From Streptomyces sp. P9-A2 (GTDB lineage: Bacteria > Actinomycetota > Actinomycetes > Streptomycetales > Streptomycetaceae), in contig NZ_JAZIFX010000001.1 of the NCBI RefSeq assembly GCF_036634175.1, forward strand, positions 4,464,001 to 4,528,000: DNA of 64,000 nt. The letters are read 5' to 3'. Under the pieces are notes generated by a model. It did no database searches. It was given only the letters and a program-made list of their open reading frames with translations, and had not been told where the DNA came from. Every line of letters begins with the position of its first letter. The stretch's first letter is position 1. This document shows positions 7,539 through 16,416 of this stretch, piece after piece. The translations under genes were made by a program, and so were the position numbers.

Positions 7539-9944
7539 ATGGCGGAGCTTTTCCTCTCACATCAGCCGGGCCGACCCATCTCCCTCGCGGCTGCCGTGCT
7601 GACCGACGGCAACCGTCTGCTCGTGGTGGTCATCGGGGTCGTAGCACTGGCGGCGCTGGCCGTCGCGGGGGTCCTGGTGCGCCAGGTACTCGCGGCCGGC
7701 GAGGGCACCGAAAAAATGAAGGAGATCGCCGCGGCGGTCCAGGAGGGCGCGAACGCCTATCTGGCCCGTCAGCTGCGCACGCTCGGCGTATTCGCCGCCG
7801 TCGTGTTCTTCCTGCTTCTGCTGCTGCCCGCGGACGACTGGAATCAGCGTGCCGGACGATCGGTGTTCTTCTTGATCGGAGCGGCGTTCTCGGCGGCCAC
7901 CGGGTATATCGGCATGTGGCTCGCCGTCCGCAGCAATGTGCGAGTCGCCGCGGCGGCCCGCGAGGCGACACCGGCTCCCGGAGAGCCGGAAAAGGATCTC
8001 ACCGCCGTCTCGCACAAAGCGATGAAGATCGCTTTCCGTACGGGCGGCGTGGTCGGCATGTTCACCGTCGGGCTCGGCCTGCTGGGTGCCGCCTGCGTGG
8101 TGCTCGTGTACGCGGCCGACGCGCCGAAGGTGCTCGAGGGCTTCGGGCTCGGGGCCGCGCTGATCGCGATGTTCATGCGGGTGGGCGGCGGAATCTTCAC
8201 CAAGGCCGCCGATGTCGGCGCCGACCTGGTCGGCAAGGTCGAGAAGGGCATTCCGGAGGACGATCCGCGCAATGCCGCGACCATCGCCGACAACGTGGGC
8301 GACAACGTCGGCGACTGCGCGGGCATGGCGGCCGACCTGTTCGAATCGTACGCCGTGACGCTGGTGGCCGCGCTGATCCTGGGCTCGGCCGCGTTCGGCG
8401 ACGCCGGACTGGCCTTCCCGCTGCTCGTGCCCGCGATCGGTGTGCTCACCGCGATGATCGGCATCTTCGCGGTGGCCCCCAGACGCGCCGACCGCAGTGG
8501 CATGAGCGCGATCAACCGCGGTTTCTTCATCTCCGCGGTGATCTCACTCGTCCTGGTCGCGATCGCCGTGTACAGCTATCTGCCGTCCTCGTACGCCGGC
8601 CTCGACGGTGTCACCGACGCGGCGATCCAGGGCAAGGACGGTGACCCGAGGGTCCTCGCGCTCGTCGCGGTGGCCATCGGCATCGTGCTCGCCGCACTGA
8701 TCCAGCAGCTCACCGGCTACTTCACCGAGACCACCCGGCGCCCCGTCAGGGACATCGGGAAGACCTCGCTCACCGGCCCGGCCACCGTCGTCCTCGCCGG
8801 GGTCTCCCTCGGGCTCGAATCGGCCGTCTACACCGCCCTGCTGATCGGTCTCGGCGTGTACGGGGCGTTCCTGCTCGGCGGTACGTCGATCATGCTGGCA
8901 CTGTTCGCGGTGGCGCTGGCCGGCACCGGCCTGCTCACCACGGTCGGTGTGATCGTCGCGATGGACACCTTCGGGCCGGTCTCCGACAACGCTCAGGGCA
9001 TCGCCGAGATGTCCGGCGACGTCGAGGGCGCCGGCGCCCAGGTACTCACCGACCTGGACGCCGTCGGCAACACCACCAAGGCCATCACCAAGGGCATCGC
9101 CATCGCCACGGCGGTGCTCGCGGCGGCGGCCCTGTTCGGCTCGTACCGTGACGCCATCACCACCGGCGCGCGGGACGTGGGCGAACGGCTCAGCGGTGAG
9201 GGCGCGCCGTTGAGTCTGATGATGGACATCTCGCAGCCCAACAACCTCGTCGGTCTCATCGCGGGCGCGGCGGTCGTCTTCCTCTTCTCGGGGCTGGCGA
9301 TCAGCGCGGTGTCGCGGTCGGCGGGTGCGGTGGTCTTCGAGGTGCGGCGGCAGTTCCGCGAGAAGCCCGGGATCATGGACTACAGCGAGAAGCCGGAGTA
9401 CGGCAAGGTCGTCGACATCTGTACCAAGGACGCCCTGCGCGAACTCGCCACACCCGGTCTGCTGGCCGTGATGGCACCCATCTTCATCGGGTTCACGCTG
9501 GGTGTCGGACCGCTCGGCGCCTTCCTGGCGGGCGCGATCGGCTCGGGCACGCTCATGGCGGTGTTCCTCGCCAACTCGGGTGGCGCGTGGGACAACGCCA
9601 AGAAGCTCGTCGAGGACGGCCACCACGGCGGCAAGGGCAGTGAGGCCCACGAGGCGACCATCATCGGCGACACCGTCGGCGACCCCTTCAAGGACACCGC
9701 GGGGCCGGCCATCAACCCGCTGCTGAAGGTGATGAACCTGGTGGCGCTGCTCATCGCGCCCGCGGTCATCCAGTTCTCCTACGGCGCGGACAAGAACGTC
9801 GGCGTGCGGGTGCTGATCGCGGTTCTCGCCCTGACGGTGATCGTCGGCTCCGTGTACGTGTCCAAACGGCGCGGGATCGCCATGGGTGACGAAGGTGATA
9901 CCGAACCGGATTCCACATCGGCCGATCCGGCGGTGGTTTCGTAG
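7539..9944 (+). CDS. hppA: Membrane-bound proton-translocating pyrophosphatase
   Basis: 801 residues, many transmembrane helices. It couples hydrolysis of pyrophosphate to proton pumping across the cytoplasmic membrane. The substrate-binding loop DVGADLVGKVEKGIPEDD and the following DNVGDNVGDCAGMAADLFE are intact, as is the C-terminal GDTVGDPFKDTAGPAINPL. The diagnostic position in GNTTKAITKG is Lys rather than Ala, which marks the K+-independent class. ATG 7539 follows AAGGAGG. The N terminus adds about 25 residues (SHQPGRPISLAAAVL) before the first helix, and the C terminus ends in a short polar tail. A strong hairpin follows at 9970. Confidence 0.97.
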   Translation: MAELFLSHQPGRPISLAAAVLTDGNRLLVVVIGVVALAALAVAGVLVRQVLAAGEGTEKMKEIAAAVQEGANAYLARQLRTLGVFAAVVFFLLLLLPADDWNQRAGRSVFFLIGAAFSAATGYIGMWLAVRSNVRVAAAAREATPAPGEPEKDLTAVSHKAMKIAFRTGGVVGMFTVGLGLLGAACVVLVYAADAPKVLEGFGLGAALIAMFMRVGGGIFTKAADVGADLVGKVEKGIPEDDPRNAATIADNVGDNVGDCAGMAADLFESYAVTLVAALILGSAAFGDAGLAFPLLVPAIGVLTAMIGIFAVAPRRADRSGMSAINRGFFISAVISLVLVAIAVYSYLPSSYAGLDGVTDAAIQGKDGDPRVLALVAVAIGIVLAALIQQLTGYFTETTRRPVRDIGKTSLTGPATVVLAGVSLGLESAVYTALLIGLGVYGAFLLGGTSIMLALFAVALAGTGLLTTVGVIVAMDTFGPVSDNAQGIAEMSGDVEGAGAQVLTDLDAVGNTTKAITKGIAIATAVLAAAALFGSYRDAITTGARDVGERLSGEGAPLSLMMDISQPNNLVGLIAGAAVVFLFSGLAISAVSRSAGAVVFEVRRQFREKPGIMDYSEKPEYGKVVDICTKDALRELATPGLLAVMAPIFIGFTLGVGPLGAFLAGAIGSGTLMAVFLANSGGAWDNAKKLVEDGHHGGKGSEAHEATIIGDTVGDPFKDTAGPAINPLLKVMNLVALLIAPAVIQFSYGADKNVGVRVLIAVLALTVIVGSVYVSKRRGIAMGDEGDTEPDSTSADPAVVS

Positions 9945-9969
9945 GACCGGTCACCGAAGCCGGATCAAG

Positions 9970-10014
9970 GTGCGGGCGGGCGGCGCGTGTTGACGACGCG
10001 TCGCCCGCCCGCAC
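9970..10014 (+). terminator. hppA terminator
   Basis: Long inverted repeat: 13 perfect pairs (GTGCGGGCGGGCG with its complement), extended by six more pairs including one G-T, around a short loop, 25 bases after the hppA stop. Confidence 0.8.
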
Positions 10015-10157
10015 TGTGCGATGTGCGCCCCCGTCGTGAGCCTTCTCTCGCTGGTGCAAATGGCTTCAAAAGTGATCTTAGCGGACGTTCGACGGGGAGA
10101 TGTCGCGCACCTGGCGTGTATGTTCCGGGGCCGGGAGCCATGGAAGGGGCCGATCCG

Positions 10158-10733
10158 GTGAACAAGAAGCTCGCGGCCGCGCTGTCCGGCGGCGCGGTAC
10201 TGGTACTGGCGCTGACGGGATGCGGCGGCGGCGACGACAACAACGAGAAGCTGAACTCCTGGGCGGACCAGGTCTGCGGCGCGGTGCAGCCGCAGGCGAA
10301 GAAGATCCAGGCCGCCAACGCCGCGATCCAGAAGGAGACCTCGGACAACAGCACCCCGGAAGAGGTCCAGAAGACCGACTCGAAAGCCTTCCAGGACATG
10401 TCCGACGCCTACAGGGCGATCGGTGCGGCCGTGACCAAGGCGGGGGCGCCGGACGTCGAGAACGGCGAGAAGAAGCAGACGGACGCGGTCAAGGAGCTCA
10501 ACAGCATCTCCACGTCGTACGCCTCCCTGAAGGAGCAGGTCGACGGGCTCGACACGGACGACCAGGCGAAGTTCGCCGACGGCCTGAAGGACATCGCCAC
10601 CGAGCTGGACAAACTCAGCAAGAGCGGCAACGACGCCCTCAAGACGCTGGAGGAGGGCGAGGTCGGCGAGGCGATGGCCCGGCAGGCCAGTTGCAAGACG
10701 GCCGCCGGTTCGGGGCAGGCCACGACGGGCTGA
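10158..10733 (+). CDS. Conserved secreted lipoprotein, function unknown
   Basis: 191 residues from GTG 10158, preceded by ggaaggggc; an in-frame ATG at 10140 would only add six polar residues before the signal peptide. The signal peptide (NKKLAAALSGGAVLVLA) ends in the lipobox LTGC, so the protein should be lipid-anchored outside the membrane. The mature part is hydrophilic and mostly helical, with regular Lys/Asp/Glu and a KTxDGLKDIATELDKLSKSG-like coiled-coil stretch. There is no enzyme motif. A perfect 19-bp inverted repeat ends the transcript. Confidence 0.8.
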   Translation: MNKKLAAALSGGAVLVLALTGCGGGDDNNEKLNSWADQVCGAVQPQAKKIQAANAAIQKETSDNSTPEEVQKTDSKAFQDMSDAYRAIGAAVTKAGAPDVENGEKKQTDAVKELNSISTSYASLKEQVDGLDTDDQAKFADGLKDIATELDKLSKSGNDALKTLEEGEVGEAMARQASCKTAAGSGQATTG

Positions 10734-10771
10734 CGGCGCGACAGCGCACAGCCGCCCGCACCCCGCACCCC

Positions 10772-10809
10772 GCGGTCGTCGGGACCGCCGCGGCGGTCCC
10801 GACGACCGC
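10772..10809 (+). terminator. terminator after the lipoprotein gene
   Basis: Perfect 19-bp inverted repeat with the two arms directly abutting (10772-10790 and 10791-10809), followed by a smaller palindrome (ACCGCCGCGGCGGT, 10811-10824). The methyltransferase gene starts 57 bases later. Confidence 0.85.
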
Positions 10810-10865
10810 CACCGCCGCGGCGGTCACGACACGCGCGGGGTGCGGGCGACGGCCACAATGGGGGT

Positions 10866-12386
10866 GTGAGTAACCCCGGCCTGCCGCCCCTGCCCTCGTC
10901 CGACCGTCCCGACACCGCCGCCCGCCTCCGGGACGCGCTGCTCGGGGCCTCCTTCACCGCCGACGGACTGCTCGAACTGCTCGGCGCCCCCGCGTACGCG
11001 GCGCTGGCCCGCAGCGAGACCGTGCCCGCCTTCCGGGCCACGCGCGGGGACACCCCGCTGGAGACGCTCGTACGCCTGTTCCTGTTGCAGCAACCCGTGC
11101 CGCACGCGCGCGTGGTGGACGTGCTGCCCGTCGACGCCTGTCTGGAGGACGGGTGGCTGGCGCGCGCCGGCGAGGACGACGTCGTCGCGACCGTGGACGT
11201 ACGGCCGTACGGCGGGCCCGCGGACGAGGACTGGTTCATCGTGTCCGACCTCGGGTGCGCGGTCGGCGGTGCGGGCGGCATCGGCAGTGCGCACGAGGGC
11301 GTCGTCCTCGGCGTCGGCGGCGCGTCCACGACCCTGGCCGGTATCACCGTCCGCACGCCCGTCGCCTCCGCGCTGGACCTCGGTACCGGTTCCGGCATCC
11401 AGGCGCTGCACGCCACTCGGCACGCCACGCGTGTGACGGCCACCGACGTCAACCCGCGCGCGCTGCACATCACCGCGCTCACCCTGGCCCTCTCCGGGGT
11501 ACCGGCCGCCGATCTGCGGGAGGGGTCGCTGTTCGCGCCCGTCCGCGCGGACGAGAAGTACGACCTGATCGTGTCCAATCCGCCCTTCGTGATCTCGCCG
11601 GGCGCGCGGCTCACCTACCGCGACGGCGGAATGGGCGGGGACGATCTGTGCCGCACGCTCGTTCAGGAGGCGGGGGAACGGCTCGGCGACGGCGGGTTCG
11701 CGCAGTTCCTCGCCAACTGGCAGCACGTCGAAGGGGAGGACTGGCAGGACAGGCTCAGGTCGTGGGTGCCCCGTGGGTGCGACGCCTGGATCGTGCAGCG
11801 CGAGGTGCAGGACGTCAACCAGTACACCGAGCTGTGGCTGCGGGACGCCGGAGACCACCGCGGTGACACGGCCGAGTACCGGGCGCGGTACGACGCCTGG
11901 CTGGACGAGTTCGAGGCGCGTGGCGTGAAGGCGGTCGGCTTCGGCTGGATCACGCTGCGCAGGTCGGGCGCCGACCGGCCGTCGGTCACGGTGGAGGAAT
12001 GGCCGCATCCGGTCGAGCAGCCGCTCGGCGACACGGTGCGGGCCCACTTCGAGCGGCTCGGCCATCTCCGTGCGCACGACGACGCCGCGCTGCTCGAAGC
12101 GCGCTTCAAGCTGGCCGCCGAGGTGGTGCAGGAGCAGGTCGGGCTGCCCGGCGCGGAGGACCCGGAGCATGTGGTGCTGCGCCAGAACCGTGGCATGCGC
12201 CGGGCCACCCGGGTGGACACCATCGGTGCCGGTTTCGCGGGTGTGAGCGACGGCACGATGAGCGCGGGCCGCATCCTCGACGCCATCGCCCAGCTGCTCG
12301 GCGAGGACCCGGTCCTGCTGCGCGACCGCACACCGGCCCAGATCCGGCTGCTCGTGGAGCAGGGCTTCCTGGAGCCGGTGAAGTGA
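10866..12386 (+). CDS. HemK-like class I SAM-dependent methyltransferase
   Basis: 506 residues from GTG 10866. An N-terminal ~150-residue domain of unknown role (DUF7059-like) precedes a Rossmann methyltransferase: motif I LDLGTGSGIQALHA near residue 172, then TDVNPRALHIT, and the catalytic NPPF motif (IVSNPPFVISPG, near 237), which is found in enzymes that methylate amide or ring nitrogens (HemK/PrmC, RsmC types). A further ~200-residue C-terminal domain follows. The substrate cannot be read from sequence; a protein glutamine or a nucleobase is likely. It has no obvious Shine-Dalgarno and may be leaderless. Confidence 0.88.
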   Translation: MSNPGLPPLPSSDRPDTAARLRDALLGASFTADGLLELLGAPAYAALARSETVPAFRATRGDTPLETLVRLFLLQQPVPHARVVDVLPVDACLEDGWLARAGEDDVVATVDVRPYGGPADEDWFIVSDLGCAVGGAGGIGSAHEGVVLGVGGASTTLAGITVRTPVASALDLGTGSGIQALHATRHATRVTATDVNPRALHITALTLALSGVPAADLREGSLFAPVRADEKYDLIVSNPPFVISPGARLTYRDGGMGGDDLCRTLVQEAGERLGDGGFAQFLANWQHVEGEDWQDRLRSWVPRGCDAWIVQREVQDVNQYTELWLRDAGDHRGDTAEYRARYDAWLDEFEARGVKAVGFGWITLRRSGADRPSVTVEEWPHPVEQPLGDTVRAHFERLGHLRAHDDAALLEARFKLAAEVVQEQVGLPGAEDPEHVVLRQNRGMRRATRVDTIGAGFAGVSDGTMSAGRILDAIAQLLGEDPVLLRDRTPAQIRLLVEQGFLEPVK

Positions 12387-12768
12387 CGGGGCGGGCCTGC
12401 CGGTCCTGAGATCCGCCGAGGAACACGAGTCCTGAGATCCGCGGAGGAACACGAGTCCTGAGGCCGGTGGGGCGCGTGAGTTCTGAGGCCGGTGGGCCCC
12501 TGGGCCCTGAAGGCCGACAGGGGCGTGTGAGTCCTGGGGCCGGTGGAGCGCGTGGGGCCGGAGGCCGGCGAAGGCGTGGCGGGGGCTCGGGAGGGTGATG
12601 GGTTCGCCAAGTTTCGAGTTGTTTCGGACACCTCGCCGAGGGCCGGTCGCCGTCGCACCCGTCCACGTGGTCCCCGCGTTCACTTCCGGTTCGCCTTCCC
12701 GCCGCTCGCGCGTGCCAGCCTCACCCCGGACCCGGCATCAGCGGCCGGGAAGAAGGGCTCGGGAGACC
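12387..12768. repeat. intergenic region with a degenerate ~26-bp tandem repeat
   Basis: No gene. From 12402 to about 12560 a unit starting GTCCTGAG recurs about every 25-27 bases. Two nearly identical copies (12403-12428, 12429-12454) share the tail ATCCGCCGAGGAACACGA with one change; later copies have the tail GCCGGTGGGGCGCGTGA, and one copy is lengthened. The remainder up to 12768 is ordinary GC-rich sequence ahead of a small membrane-protein gene. Confidence 0.75.
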
Positions 12769-12966
12769 ATGGAGAACGGACCGGCGATCTTCGCGGGGAT
12801 GGTGTTCTGCCTGTTCGGGGGCGGACTGTTGGCCTGGATCGCGACCAGCGTCCGGCGGCATCGCCCCGTGGCCCAGGGGGTGAGCCCGGTCGCCTCGGTC
12901 ACCGTCGCGAGCCTCGTCTCGCTGGTCTCCCTCGTCGCCGGGGTGTGGTGTTTCACCTGGCTCTGA
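12769..12966 (+). CDS. Small two-helix membrane protein
   Basis: 65 residues, ATG 12769 behind gggagacc. Helix 1 (IFAGMVFCLFGGGLLAWIA), a basic cytoplasmic-like loop (TSVRRHRPVAQG), helix 2 (VASLVSLVSLVAGVWCFTWL). GC3 is high and the hydrophobic pattern is clean, so I think it is real although short. Function unknown. It sits upstream of topA with a 257-base gap that probably carries the topA promoter (a TTGACA occurs at 13105-13110). Confidence 0.65.
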   Translation: MENGPAIFAGMVFCLFGGGLLAWIATSVRRHRPVAQGVSPVASVTVASLVSLVSLVAGVWCFTWL

Positions 12967-13223
12967 GCATCGCGGGCGAGCAGGGGATCCCGGCAATCGG
13001 GAGGTCTCGCTCCGCATAGGGGCGGGCAGGGTCTGGACAGTCCGGGCGGCAGGAACGGTGCAAGTCGGGTTACCGTTCGAGTGGCCGTTGCGGGCTTTTC
13101 CCGTTTGACACGGGGGCGGGATGTACCGTCACACTCCGCAGCGTCACAAACCGTGAGTACAGACCCGACCCCGGGACGACAGCCCGGGGAGGCCCCAGCG
13201 TCGATCCGGAGAGAAGAGCGAAG

Positions 13224-16169
13224 TTGTCCCCGACCAGCGAGACCGCGAAGGGCGGCCGCCGACTCGTCATCGTCGAGTCGCCTGCCAAAGCGAAGACGAT
13301 CAAGGGCTATCTCGGCCCTGGCTACATCGTCGAGGCGAGCGTCGGGCATATTCGCGACCTTCCCAGCGGCGCCGCGGAGGTGCCCGAGAAGTACACCGGT
13401 GAGGTCCGCCGTCTCGGTGTGGACGTCGACCATGACTTCCAGCCGATCTATGTGGTCAACGCAGACAAGCGGGCCCAGGTCAAGAAGCTCAAGGACCTGC
13501 TGAAGGAATCCGACGAACTCTTCCTCGCCACCGATGAGGACCGCGAGGGCGAGGCCATCGCCTGGCACCTGCAGGAAGTGCTCAAGCCGAAGATCCCGGT
13601 CAAGCGGATGGTCTTCCACGAGATCACCAAGGACGCGATCCGCGCGGCCGTGGCCAACCCGCGCGAGCTCAACCAGAAGCTGGTCGACGCCCAGGAGACC
13701 CGCCGCATCCTCGACCGCCTCTACGGCTACGAGGTCTCGCCGGTTCTGTGGAAGAAGGTCATGCCCCGGCTGTCCGCCGGCCGGGTCCAGTCCGTCGCCA
13801 CCCGGCTCGTCGTCGAGCGGGAACGCGAGCGCATCGCGTTCCGCTCCGCCGAGTACTGGGACCTGACCGGCACCTTTTCCACGGGCCGTGCCGAATTCGA
13901 GGGGAGCGAAGCGACTTCGTTCGAGGGTGGCGGTGGGCGACGGGCGGGCGCCTCCGACCCGTCCTCGTTGCTCGCCCGCCTGCAGACCGTCGACGGCAGG
14001 CGCGTCGCGCAGGGCCGCGACTTCGACTCCCTGGGCCGGCTGAAGAACGCGAACACCCTCCAGCTCGACGAGGCGAACGCCCGCGCCCTGGCCGCCGCCC
14101 TGGAGAACACCCGGTTCTCCGTGCGGTCCGTCGAGTCCAAGCCGTACCGCCGCTCGCCGTACGCCCCGTTCCGTACGACGACGCTGCAGCAGGAGGCGAG
14201 CCGCAAGCTCGGCTTCGGCGCGAAGCCCACGATGCAGATCGCGCAGAAGCTGTACGAGAACGGCTACATCACCTATATGCGTACGGACTCGACGACGCTG
14301 AGCGGGACGGCGATCACCGCCGCCCGCGCCCAGGTCACGCAGTTGTACGGCGCCGACTACCTGCCGCCGCAGCCGCGCACCTACGCCGGGAAGGTGAAGA
14401 ACGCGCAGGAGGCGCACGAGGCGATCCGCCCCTCCGGCGACCGCTTCCGCACCCCTGCCGAAACCGGTCTGACCGGCGACCAGTTCCGGCTCTACGAGCT
14501 GATCTGGAAGCGGACCGTCGCCTCCCAGATGAAGGACGCCACCGGCAACTCCGTCACTGTGAAGATCGGTGGCACGGCGGCCGACGGACGGGACGTCGAG
14601 TTCACCGCGTCCGGCAAGACCATCACCTTCCACGGCTTCCTGAAGGCCTACGTCGAGGGCGCGGACGACCCGAACGCCGAACTCGACGACCGCGAGCGCC
14701 GGCTGCCGCAGGTGTCCGAGGGCGAGGCCCTCACCGCCGAGGAGATCACGGCCGACGGCCACGCCACCAAGCCCCCGGCCCGCTACACCGAGGCGTCGCT
14801 GGTCAAGGAGCTGGAGGAGCGGGAGATCGGCCGCCCCTCGACGTACGCGTCGATCATCGGCACGATCCTCGACCGCGGATACGTGTTCAAGAAGGGCACG
14901 GCCCTCGTGCCGTCCTTCCTCTCCTTCGCCGTCGTCAACCTGCTGGAGAAGCACTTCGGCCGGCTCGTCGACTACGACTTCACCGCCCGCATGGAGGACG
15001 ACCTCGACCGCATCGCGCGCGGCGAGGCGCGGTCCGTGCCGTGGCTCAGGCGGTTCTACTTCGGCGAGAGGGCCCCCGACAGCGACTTCCCTGCGGGCGG
15101 CAGCGGTGCGGCCGAGGCGGGCAACGGTGACGGGGACCACCTCGGCGGCCTCAAGGAACTGGTGACCGACCTGGGCGCGATCGACGCGCGCGAGGTGTCG
15201 TCGTTCCCGGTGGGCGACGGCATCGTGCTGCGGGTCGGGCGCTACGGCCCGTACATCGAGCGCGGCGAGAAGGACTCCGAGAACCACCAGCGCGCCGACG
15301 TCCCCGAGGAACTGGCACCCGACGAGCTGACGGTGGAGTTCGCCGAGGAGCTGCTCGCCAAGCCGAGCGGTGACTTCGAGCTGGGCACCGACTCGGCGAC
15401 GGGCCACCCGATCGTCGCCAAGGACGGCCGCTACGGCCCGTACGTCACGGAGATCCTTCCCGAGGGCACCCCGAAGACCGGCAAGAACGCGGTCAAGCCG
15501 CGCACGGCCTCCCTCTTCAAGTCGATGTCCCTGGACACGGTGACGCTCGAGGACGCGCTGAAGCTGATGTCGCTGCCGCGCGTGGTCGGCACCGACGCCG
15601 AGGGCGTGGAGATCACCGCGCAGAACGGCCGGTACGGGCCGTATCTGAAGAAGGGCACCGACTCGCGGTCGCTGCAGTCCGAGGAGCAGCTCTTCACGAT
15701 CACGCTGGAGGAGGCGCTGGCGATCTACGCCCAGCCCAAGCAGCGTGGCCGGGCCGCGGCCAAGCCGCCGCTGAAGGAGCTGGGCGAGGACCCGGTCAGC
15801 GGCAAGCCGGTCGTGGTGAAGGACGGCCGCTTCGGCCCGTACGTCACCGACGGCGAGACCAACGCGACCCTGCGTTCCGACGACAGCGTCGAGACGATCA
15901 CCCAGGAGCGCGGGTTCGAGCTGCTCGCCGAGAAGCGTGCCAAGGGACCCGCCAAGAAGACGGCCAAGAAGGCCCCGGCCAAGTCGGCCGCCAAGAAGAC
16001 GGCCGCCAAGAAGGCTCCGGCGAAGAAGACGGCGGCCGCCAAGAAGACCGCGGCGAAGAAGACCGCGACCGCCGCGAAGACGACGACGGCGTCCACGGCC
16101 ACTGCGACGAAGGCCGCCGCCGCCAAGAAGGCGACGGCCGCCTCGAACGGGACCGGCGCCGAGGACTGA
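13224..16169 (+). CDS. topA: DNA topoisomerase I with lysine-rich tail
   Basis: 981 residues, TTG start at 13224 after ggagagaagagcg. TOPRIM domain from the N terminus (VIVESPAKAKTIKGYLG, acidic motif DEDREGEAIAWHL), catalytic Tyr in ITYMRTDSTT (about residue 351). It relaxes negative supercoils through a 5'-phosphotyrosine intermediate. The C-terminal half has four GRYGPY/GRFGPY repeats of the actinobacterial type instead of zinc ribbons, and the last ~75 residues are alternating Lys/Ala stretches (AKKTAAKKAPAKKT), the tail that in Streptomyces TopA keeps the enzyme on DNA and makes it processive. Only topoisomerase I of most Streptomyces, so probably essential. A hairpin follows. Confidence 0.97.
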   Translation: MSPTSETAKGGRRLVIVESPAKAKTIKGYLGPGYIVEASVGHIRDLPSGAAEVPEKYTGEVRRLGVDVDHDFQPIYVVNADKRAQVKKLKDLLKESDELFLATDEDREGEAIAWHLQEVLKPKIPVKRMVFHEITKDAIRAAVANPRELNQKLVDAQETRRILDRLYGYEVSPVLWKKVMPRLSAGRVQSVATRLVVERERERIAFRSAEYWDLTGTFSTGRAEFEGSEATSFEGGGGRRAGASDPSSLLARLQTVDGRRVAQGRDFDSLGRLKNANTLQLDEANARALAAALENTRFSVRSVESKPYRRSPYAPFRTTTLQQEASRKLGFGAKPTMQIAQKLYENGYITYMRTDSTTLSGTAITAARAQVTQLYGADYLPPQPRTYAGKVKNAQEAHEAIRPSGDRFRTPAETGLTGDQFRLYELIWKRTVASQMKDATGNSVTVKIGGTAADGRDVEFTASGKTITFHGFLKAYVEGADDPNAELDDRERRLPQVSEGEALTAEEITADGHATKPPARYTEASLVKELEEREIGRPSTYASIIGTILDRGYVFKKGTALVPSFLSFAVVNLLEKHFGRLVDYDFTARMEDDLDRIARGEARSVPWLRRFYFGERAPDSDFPAGGSGAAEAGNGDGDHLGGLKELVTDLGAIDAREVSSFPVGDGIVLRVGRYGPYIERGEKDSENHQRADVPEELAPDELTVEFAEELLAKPSGDFELGTDSATGHPIVAKDGRYGPYVTEILPEGTPKTGKNAVKPRTASLFKSMSLDTVTLEDALKLMSLPRVVGTDAEGVEITAQNGRYGPYLKKGTDSRSLQSEEQLFTITLEEALAIYAQPKQRGRAAAKPPLKELGEDPVSGKPVVVKDGRFGPYVTDGETNATLRSDDSVETITQERGFELLAEKRAKGPAKKTAKKAPAKSAAKKTAAKKAPAKKTAAAKKTAAKKTATAAKTTTASTATATKAAAAKKATAASNGTGAED

Positions 16170-16205
16170 GGACTGAGGGATCTTCAGGATCCTGATGACG
16201 GCGTG

Positions 16206-16258
16206 GGAGTTCCCGGGGTCCCCGGGGTCCCCGGGGCCCTCGGGGCTCCGGGAACTCC
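16206..16258 (+). terminator. topA terminator
   Basis: Eleven-base-pair perfect stem (GGAGTTCCCGG / CCGGGAACTCC) enclosing a GGGGTCCCC-repeat loop that can pair further, 36 bases after the topA stop. Confidence 0.75.
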
Positions 16259-16416
16259 GGCGAAGTTCTCGCGGAACCCTCCGGACCTGCCCGTTCCTCG
16301 ATGTGGATCTTCGCGAGGGTTTGGAATGCGAACGTCACGGCAATACTTCGGTGTCGGGACGTGTACATGCCAGGGTGGAGCCCCGAGGTGTCGGCACGGG
16401 CCGATAGGCTGAACGC

